Source: Nocardia fluminea (GTDB lineage: Bacteria > Actinomycetota > Actinomycetes > Mycobacteriales > Mycobacteriaceae). Taken from it: a stretch of 64,000 nucleotides of DNA. Where the stretch lies: positions 5,828,001 through 5,892,000 of the forward strand of contig NZ_PJMW01000002.1 in the NCBI RefSeq assembly GCF_002846365.1, read 5' to 3'. This document shows, piece by piece, positions 58,626 through 64,000 of this stretch (within the stretch, counting starts at the first letter, position 1; the number at the start of each line of letters is the position of its first letter). The notes beneath the pieces were generated by a model. That model saw only the letters and a list, made by a program, of their open reading frames with translations. It was not told where the DNA came from and searched no databases. The translations under genes and the position numbers were made by a program.

Positions 58626-59990
58626 TCAGTTGTAGGCGTTGGCAACCCCGTCGAGCAGGTGCTCGAGAGTCTCGTAGGCCGGTACGTCGACGACGTCGAT
58701 CAGATCGGCGGCCACCGGCACCGAACGTTCCGCGGCGACCGAGGTGAACTGGGCGGTGTCGCCGGTACGGAAGCCGTGTTCGGCGGCCAGGCGGCGCAGT
58801 TCGGCGTTGTCGGTGAGCAGTTTGCCGATCTTGCCGCCGGTGGCGTTGAGGGGAACGAGGGTGTGGCTCGACAGGACCGTCGGGGTCGGATAGGTCAGCA
58901 CCATGTCCGGCTTGATCCGGCCCTTGCCCGCGGCTTCGACGAACTGGGCCTCGTAGATGCAGACCAGCGGGGTCGGGCCCATGCCGTTGGTGAGGTACTG
59001 GTTGAACGGTCCGTCACTGCTGTTGTCGGTGTAGCCCTGGGCGAGGAACAGTTTCGACAGTGCGGGCAACACGTGCTGTTCGGCGGTGGCGCCACGCACG
59101 ATGGTGTGGTCGTTGGCGACATAGCTGGCGATCGAGAGGTACATGGCCGCGGAATTCGAGCTGCGCGGGTCGGTGGTCGAGACCAGGATGTTCTTGGCGA
59201 CCGGGTAGGTGGTGTTGCCGGGCAGGTCGTCCCACTGCACGCCGGTCCCGGCCAGCTCCAGGTACTTGTCCATGTCGAACGTCGCGACCGGGCCGGGCCT
59301 GATCACCCCGGCCGCCGTGAGCAGGTCCGCGATGGGCCGGTAGGTGGCGATGGCGATCGGTGAGGAGAACGGCGTGTACTTCGTGGTGATGTTGCGCTGA
59401 CGCTGGATTCGTTCCGCGGCCGGAATGCTGGACGGGAACGCGAAATCGAAGGTGCCGAGGTCGACGGTGGTCGCGATCTGGCGCGAACCCGCCGGTTCGA
59501 CCTCGACCCGGATGCCGTTGTCGGCGAGCACCTTCGCCACGCGCTCGTCGGCGAAGAACGACATCTTCTCCGACCCCACCACCCCGCGCACCACCGTCAC
59601 GCCGGCGGCAGGAGCGGCGGCCGGCGCCTCGGCACCGCCGGGCAAGAGCACGACTCCGGCGACGACACCGGCCACCACCACGGCCGCGCCGATCGACAAC
59701 GGCACCACCGCCCGCCTGCTCACCGACCGCTTCGGCTGCGGCTCGGTCGTGTTCGACTCGCGCGCGATCAGCTCCGCGGCGCGCACGGCGGCCGACGGGG
59801 CCGGAACCCGCACCGTCGGGTCGGGATCGGCGAGTTCGCGGCGCACGATCCGCTCGACCAGGATCGGCACGAACTCCCGGATCGGTTTACCGGTGAAACG
59901 ATGGTGCGCGGCGCCTACCGCCGACGTCACCTGCTCGACGGGGACGTTCTCGGACAGGTCTTCGACCAAACTCTCGGTCATGCGCCGCAT
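58626..59990 (-). CDS. Membrane-anchored protein with three-helix-bundle domain and extracellular solute-binding domain
   Basis: A 454-residue protein. Residues 1-60 contain a helical domain seen in many nocardial and mycobacterial proteins (VPVEQVTSAVGAAHHRFTGKPIREFVPILVERIVRREL), presumably cytoplasmic. A single transmembrane helix (VVPLSIGAAVVVAGVVAGVVLLPG, about 95-118) follows. The rest resembles a type II periplasmic binding protein (MSFFADERVAKVLADNGIRVEV, FDFAFPSSIPAAERI, TTDPRSSNSAAMYLSIASYVAND). No ABC transporter genes are adjacent, so it may be a sensor or scavenger. Start chosen at the ATG at 59990 after GAAGAG; a second ATG is at 59981. Confidence 0.78.
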   Translation of the reverse strand: MRRMTESLVEDLSENVPVEQVTSAVGAAHHRFTGKPIREFVPILVERIVRRELADPDPTVRVPAPSAAVRAAELIARESNTTEPQPKRSVSRRAVVPLSIGAAVVVAGVVAGVVLLPGGAEAPAAAPAAGVTVVRGVVGSEKMSFFADERVAKVLADNGIRVEVEPAGSRQIATTVDLGTFDFAFPSSIPAAERIQRQRNITTKYTPFSSPIAIATYRPIADLLTAAGVIRPGPVATFDMDKYLELAGTGVQWDDLPGNTTYPVAKNILVSTTDPRSSNSAAMYLSIASYVANDHTIVRGATAEQHVLPALSKLFLAQGYTDNSSDGPFNQYLTNGMGPTPLVCIYEAQFVEAAGKGRIKPDMVLTYPTPTVLSSHTLVPLNATGGKIGKLLTDNAELRRLAAEHGFRTGDTAQFTSVAAERSVPVAADLIDVVDVPAYETLEHLLDGVANAYN

Positions 59991-60270
59991 AGCCAGCTCT
60001 TCACGCTGGACGGCATCGGCAGCTACGCCGGGGACTACGCGCGACACCACAATTCTCCTGGGCTCACAATCGGGCTGCGGACGCGGCGCGCCGAACAGGA
60101 CCCTTCCCGTGCGCACGCCGCGGGCCACGCTACCGGCGCGCAGCACAGTTACCCCAGCCGTGAGCGAGGGTGCACGCAGAGTTCAGCGCTCGCTCGACTG
60201 CCCGCAACGTCACGTTGTCCGCGAGTTCGCGTAAACCTCGAATACCGCACTCGCAGTGTGTGTTTCGCTA

Positions 60271-60858
60271 CTACAGCTCGGTCGCGGCCCGAGCCGGCGG
60301 CACCTGCTCCTCGGTCGCGGACCCGCGCGCCGCCTGCAGCGCCGCCCGCCAGAGCCCACCGGCGAGCAGTTCCATCACCCCGATCACGACCAGCCCGGCG
60401 CCGGCCATCGTGGCCAGCCCGGTGACTGTCTGGAAGGTGATCGCGATGACGGCGAGGCCGATCGCGGTGGTGGCGAGCCCGCACACTTCGTGCGCCCAAC
60501 CGTCGTCGACGCTGTCGTCCCACGCGGCAACCAGCGCGTGCACGATGCCGCGCACCGACCAGCCGATACCGATCCACAGCGCCAGCAGTTCGATAGTGCC
60601 GCCCTCGAAGACCAGACCCGCCAAGATCCCCGTGAGCGCGGCACTGACCAGCACCAGCACCCGCAGCGGGAACGCGATGCGCGCCATGAACGCCAGATAC
60701 GCCTGCACCAGGGTGCTCAGGATCAGCGAGATCCCGAACAGCGTGGCCAGCACGGATTCGTCGCGCCCCGGCCACAACAGCAGCGCCACACCGAGCAGGA
60801 ACGAGCACCCGCCCGCGAACAGCATCGCAGTCCGGGTCCGATCCGCGCTGCCGGTCAT
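60271..60858 (-). CDS. DUF308/HdeD-like membrane protein
   Basis: A 195-residue protein with six hydrophobic segments in the HdeD (DUF308) pattern: MLFAGGCSFLLGVALLLWPG, SVLATLFGISLILSTLVQAY, FPLRVLVLVSAALTGILAGLVF, IELLALWIGIGWSVRGIVHAL, LATTAIGLAVIAITFQ and LATMAGAGLVVIGVMELLAG. HdeD relatives protect against acid or envelope stress; function here is unknown. Its ATG overlaps the stop of the UvrA-like gene by 4 bases, so it is translationally coupled to it. Confidence 0.87.
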   Translation of the reverse strand: MTGSADRTRTAMLFAGGCSFLLGVALLLWPGRDESVLATLFGISLILSTLVQAYLAFMARIAFPLRVLVLVSAALTGILAGLVFEGGTIELLALWIGIGWSVRGIVHALVAAWDDSVDDGWAHEVCGLATTAIGLAVIAITFQTVTGLATMAGAGLVVIGVMELLAGGLWRAALQAARGSATEEQVPPARAATEL

Positions 60859-63242
60859 GTCAATCGCTCCAGCAGATACGGCGACGTTCGGCTGACCGCG
60901 TTGTCCGCGACCTGTTGCGGTGTCCCCTGCGCCACGATCCGGCCTCCCTGCCCGCCGCCGCCCGGTCCCATGTCGATCACGTGGTCGGCTTCGGCGACCA
61001 CGGTCATGTCGTGTTCGACCACCACCACGGTGGCGCCGCCGTCGACGAGCGAATTCAGTTGTGTCATCAGGATATCGGTGTCGGCCGGATGTAGTCCGGT
61101 AGTCGGCTCATCGAGCAGGTAAACGGTGCCGGCGCGCCGTGCCCGCTGTAGTTCGGTGGCCAGCTTCACCCGTTGGGCTTCACCGCCGGACAGTTCGGTG
61201 GCCGGTTGCCCGAGCCGCAGGTAGCCGAGGCCGACATCGCGCAGCGTGCGCAGGGCACGCGCGACGACTTCGACATCGTCGAGGAAGTCGGCGGCCTGGT
61301 CGACAGTCAGGTCCAGGACCTCGGCGATCGTCTTGCCGCGGTAGGTGATGTCGAGCGTTTCGGGGTTGTAGCGCTTGCCGTGGCAGGCCGGGCAGGGACT
61401 GTAGGTGCTGGGCAGGAACAGCAGCTCCACGGTGATGTATCCCTCGCCCTGGCAGGTCGGGCAGCGGCCCTCGGCGACATTGAACGAGAACCGGCCGATG
61501 CCGTACCCGCGGGCGGTGGCGGTGCCGGTCGCGGCGAACAGTTTGCGGACCGTGTCGAACAGGCCGGTGTAGGTGGCCAGATTCGATCGCGGGGTGCGCC
61601 CGATCGGCGCCTGATCGACTTCGACGACGCGCGCGATGTCCGGATCGGCGTCGGCGGTGACCGAAACAGCGTGCAGCAGGGTCGATTTGCCCGATCCGGA
61701 GACGCCGGTGATCGCGGTGAGCACTCCGAGCGGAATGTCGGCGTCGAGGTCGTGCAGGTTGTGGCTGGTGACGGCGCGTAATCGGAGCGCGCCGGTAGGG
61801 GCACGGGCCGCGCGCGACGGGCGCACAATCTCACCGAACAGGTAAGGCCGGGTGATCGAGTCGGCCACCTCGCGCAAACCCTCGACCTCCCCGGCGTAGA
61901 GGACCTTGCCGCCGTTCACACCGGCGCCGGGGCCGATGTCGATGAGCCAGTCGGCGTGGCGGACGACGTCGAGATCGTGTTCGACCAGGAACACACTGTT
62001 GCCCGAATGCTTGAGCCGATCCAGCACTGTTGTCAGGGCCGCGGTGTCGGCGGGATGCAGTCCCGCCGAGGGTTCGTCGAGAATGTAGACGACACCGAAC
62101 AGGCCCGACCGCAACTGCCCGGCCAACCGCAACCGCTGCAGCTCACCCCCGGACAGTGTCGGGCTCTCCCGATCGACACTCAGGTAACCGAGCCCGAGCT
62201 CGATGAGCACGTCTATGCGGGAAGTGAGGTCTTGGGTGAGAACCGCGACCGCTTCGGTGCCAGGGGTGTAGGGGCGCAACACCTCGACGAGGTCGCTCAG
62301 CGGCAGATCGGCCAGTTCGGTGATGTTGTACCCGGCGAAGGTCACCGCGAGCGCTTCCGGTTTGAGCCGGCGCCCCGCACACAGCGGACACTCTGCGGTG
62401 TGCAGGAATTCGGCCGCGCGGGCCCGGGTGGCTTCGCTCTTGGATTCGGCGTGCGAACGCAACAGCAACTGCTTGGCGCCGGTGTAGGTGCCCTGGTAGG
62501 GGCGATGGATGCGATGTGGTTCGCGTACCGGTTCCACGGTGACGACCGGCTTCTCCTCGGTGAACAGGATCCATTCGCGGGCAGCCGGTGAGAGTTCACG
62601 CCAGGGGCGGTCGATGTCGTAGCCGAGCGCGCTGAGCACGTCGCGTAGGTTCTTGCCCTGCCAGGCCCCTGGCCACGACGCGATCGCGCCCTCGCGGATG
62701 CTCAGCGACGGGTCGGGGACCATCGAGGACTCGGTGGCCTCGTGGACGACACCTTGTCCGTGGCAGCGTGGGCAGGCGCCCTCGACAGTGTTCGGGGAGA
62801 ACGCGTCGGAGTAGAGCCGGTTGGTGCCCTCGGGGTAGTGCCCGGGTCCGGTTCTGGCCGGAGTGTCGGGGTAGTCGCCTTCGCGGGACATGAGCATGCG
62901 CAGCGTGTTCGAGATCGCGGTGACGGTCCCGACGGTCGATCGCGACGAGGGAGCGGACCGGCGTTGAGCCAGGGCCACGGTCGGCGGTAGACCGGTGACG
63001 GTGTCGACATCGGGCGCTTCCACCTGATTCAGCAACCTACGGGCATACGGTGCCACCGACTCCAGGTAGCGGCGTTGCGATTCCGCGTAGAGCGTGCCGA
63101 ACGCCAACGACGATTTGCCGGATCCCGACACTCCGGTGAAGGCGACCAGCGCATTTCGTGGCATGTCCGCGTCGACGTCGCGCAGGTTGTGGACCCGGGC
63201 GCCACGCACCCGAACCGAAGAATCGACCTCGTGCGAATCCAC
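60855..63242 (-). CDS. UvrA-like ABC ATPase (short UvrA paralogue, drug-resistance type)
   Basis: A 795-residue protein with two UvrA-type ABC cassettes. Walker A loops are GVSGSGKSSLAFG (residues 37-49) and GVSGSGKSTLLHA; signature motifs are LSGGELQRLRLAGQL and LSGGEAQRVKLATEL; Walker B motifs are VYILDEPSAGLHPAD and VYLLDEPTTGLHPAD. Zinc-type cysteine pairs are in CPRCHGQG, CPLCAGRR, CPTCQGEG and CPACHGKR. Canonical UvrA is about 950 residues; the shorter length fits the UvrA2/DrrC-like group, which binds DNA and is often linked to tolerance of DNA-binding drugs. It lacks obvious transmembrane segments. Followed by a coupled DUF308 gene and preceded by an Eis-like gene on the same strand. 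Confidence 0.9.
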   Translation of the reverse strand: MDSHEVDSSVRVRGARVHNLRDVDADMPRNALVAFTGVSGSGKSSLAFGTLYAESQRRYLESVAPYARRLLNQVEAPDVDTVTGLPPTVALAQRRSAPSSRSTVGTVTAISNTLRMLMSREGDYPDTPARTGPGHYPEGTNRLYSDAFSPNTVEGACPRCHGQGVVHEATESSMVPDPSLSIREGAIASWPGAWQGKNLRDVLSALGYDIDRPWRELSPAAREWILFTEEKPVVTVEPVREPHRIHRPYQGTYTGAKQLLLRSHAESKSEATRARAAEFLHTAECPLCAGRRLKPEALAVTFAGYNITELADLPLSDLVEVLRPYTPGTEAVAVLTQDLTSRIDVLIELGLGYLSVDRESPTLSGGELQRLRLAGQLRSGLFGVVYILDEPSAGLHPADTAALTTVLDRLKHSGNSVFLVEHDLDVVRHADWLIDIGPGAGVNGGKVLYAGEVEGLREVADSITRPYLFGEIVRPSRAARAPTGALRLRAVTSHNLHDLDADIPLGVLTAITGVSGSGKSTLLHAVSVTADADPDIARVVEVDQAPIGRTPRSNLATYTGLFDTVRKLFAATGTATARGYGIGRFSFNVAEGRCPTCQGEGYITVELLFLPSTYSPCPACHGKRYNPETLDITYRGKTIAEVLDLTVDQAADFLDDVEVVARALRTLRDVGLGYLRLGQPATELSGGEAQRVKLATELQRARRAGTVYLLDEPTTGLHPADTDILMTQLNSLVDGGATVVVVEHDMTVVAEADHVIDMGPGGGGQGGRIVAQGTPQQVADNAVSRTSPYLLERLT

Positions 63243-63304
63243 AGCTACCTACCGTACTCCCGGGTGGGCGAGCTTCGGCGTGAACGCGCCCGGAGGCGGA
63301 GAGG

Positions 63305-64000
63305 TCAGAAGAACCAGCCCAGCTGCGGGGCGCGGTCGGTGGTGAACGCTTCATCGAACGCGCGCAGCGCCTTCGGGTCCTCGACGGTGATCCGGCTCGC
63401 GGCGGCGAACATGGTGGCGCGATGGGCGCCGAAGTAGAGAGCACCGAGGATATTGATGTCGAAGCCGAGAGCCGCTGTCCGGGAAGTCGGCTCGCACTCG
63501 GCGACGCCGTCGCGGATCCGCAGGGCGAAGTTCCCGCCTGCGTCGCGGAACGGGTCGTGCACCGCCACCACGGTATCGAGGTCGGCGCGGTAGGCACGGG
63601 CGGTCAGGGCGGCGGGGACATCCATCACGCGCGCCCACAGTGCGTCGCCTCGGTGGGTTACCTGCACCGCGCGTGGGTCGGTGAGCAGGTAGGCCAGCGG
63701 ATCGTCGTCGGCGATCTCGGCTTCCACGGTGTCGACGAGGTCCATCCCGAGCAGGACCCGCCAGAGCGCGGCGTGCGCGTCGGGGGTGACCGCACGAAAT
63801 TCCCACACCGAGGCGATGTCGCGGTTCTCGCGTCGCGAGCGCCGATACAGGGCATAGCCGTCGGCGTGGAGCAGGACGAACAGCGTTGTCGCACCGCGGC
63901 GGTGACGTTCCACGTCGGCGAAGAACAGGTCCCACTTGGCATCGGGGCGCGCCTGCGCGCCCGCCGTCATCTTCTGCCAGCGCTCGTAGATCTCCCGGAT
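63305..64000 (-). CDS. Eis-like GNAT acetyltransferase, C-terminal part (5' end outside window)
   Basis: The frame is open to the window edge (it reads IREIYERWQK before the first internal Met), so only about the last 232 residues are present. They contain the second GNAT-like and sterol-carrier-like regions of the Eis family: ASVWEFRAVTPDAHAALWRVLLGMDLVDTVEA, LLTDPRAVQVTHRGDALWARVMDVPAAL, NFALRIRDGVAECEPT and a final FDEAFTTDRAPQLGWFF. Eis enzymes acetylate aminoglycosides at several amines and use the C-terminal carboxylate as catalytic base; the terminal Phe is kept here. The acetyl-CoA site lies outside the window. Same strand as, and 62 bases before, the UvrA-like gene. Confidence 0.85.
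   Translation of the reverse strand: MREIYERWQKMTAGAQARPDAKWDLFFADVERHRRGATTLFVLLHADGYALYRRSRRENRDIASVWEFRAVTPDAHAALWRVLLGMDLVDTVEAEIADDDPLAYLLTDPRAVQVTHRGDALWARVMDVPAALTARAYRADLDTVVAVHDPFRDAGGNFALRIRDGVAECEPTSRTAALGFDINILGALYFGAHRATMFAAASRITVEDPKALRAFDEAFTTDRAPQLGWFF

Overview
The window is a chromosomal piece of a high-GC actinobacterium, most likely a Nocardia or a close relative. The codon use is strongly GC3-biased. The rifampicin monooxygenase closely resembles the Nocardia Rox enzyme as I remember it. A 13-ORF complex I operon follows a receiver-domain gene as in Mycobacterium tuberculosis, and F420-type Ddn, Eis-like and large NRPS genes are present. All assignments come from reading the sequence; no database search was run.

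Layout. 1-15.7 kb: the 3' end of a giant NRPS gene (A-T-E / C-A-T-E / C-A-T / C-A-T-TE). Two of its modules carry an extra C-terminal lobe of a condensation domain between C and A. 15.8-17.8 kb: a penicillin-binding-type serine hydrolase and a MerR regulator whose upstream regions share a dyad. 17.8-21.6 kb: a tightly packed minus-strand set (AlkZ-like winged helix protein, dihydrodipicolinate-reductase-like enzyme, AhpD-like protein, NUDIX hydrolase, membrane protein). 21.6-23.7 kb: an orphan BlaI-type repressor divergent from rox, with a rifamycin-associated element (RAE) in front of rox. 23.7-28.0 kb: an ECF41/SigJ sigma factor, a flavodoxin with a matching ECF41-type promoter, SOS-controlled dinB, a small membrane protein and class I fructose-bisphosphatase. 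28.1-29.6 kb: a decayed PARG-like gene and a MerR-thioredoxin pair.

29.8-46.3 kb: a receiver-domain protein and the complete nuoA-N operon (respiratory complex I). NuoH and NuoI are fused into one 596-residue ORF, and almost all genes are joined by 1-4 base stop/start overlaps. A class I SAM methyltransferase is attached to the end. 46.9-64.0 kb is an accessory region of short divergent units: an SMP-30 lactonase, an imine-reductase-like enzyme behind a SoxR-type box, a GNAT, TetR with a saccharopine-dehydrogenase-like enzyme, an epoxide hydrolase with a WYL regulator, a lipoprotein serine hydrolase, a Ddn-like F420 protein, an alpha/beta hydrolase, an MFS exporter, small hypotheticals, a membrane-anchored solute-binding protein, a DUF308 protein, a UvrA-like ABC protein and an Eis-like acetyltransferase cut by the window end.

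The main themes are secondary metabolism, respiration, and stress or antibiotic defence (rox with RAE, a UvrA-like protein, an Eis-like enzyme, MFS export, two penicilloyl-type hydrolases, an SOS polymerase and redox-type MerR circuits). No tRNA, rRNA, CRISPR array, insertion sequence or phage gene was recognised. The least ordinary signals are the NRPS C-lobe relics, the NuoH-NuoI fusion, the RAE plus a second perfect dyad between blaI and rox, the ECF41 promoter on the flavodoxin gene, and the decayed PARG gene.
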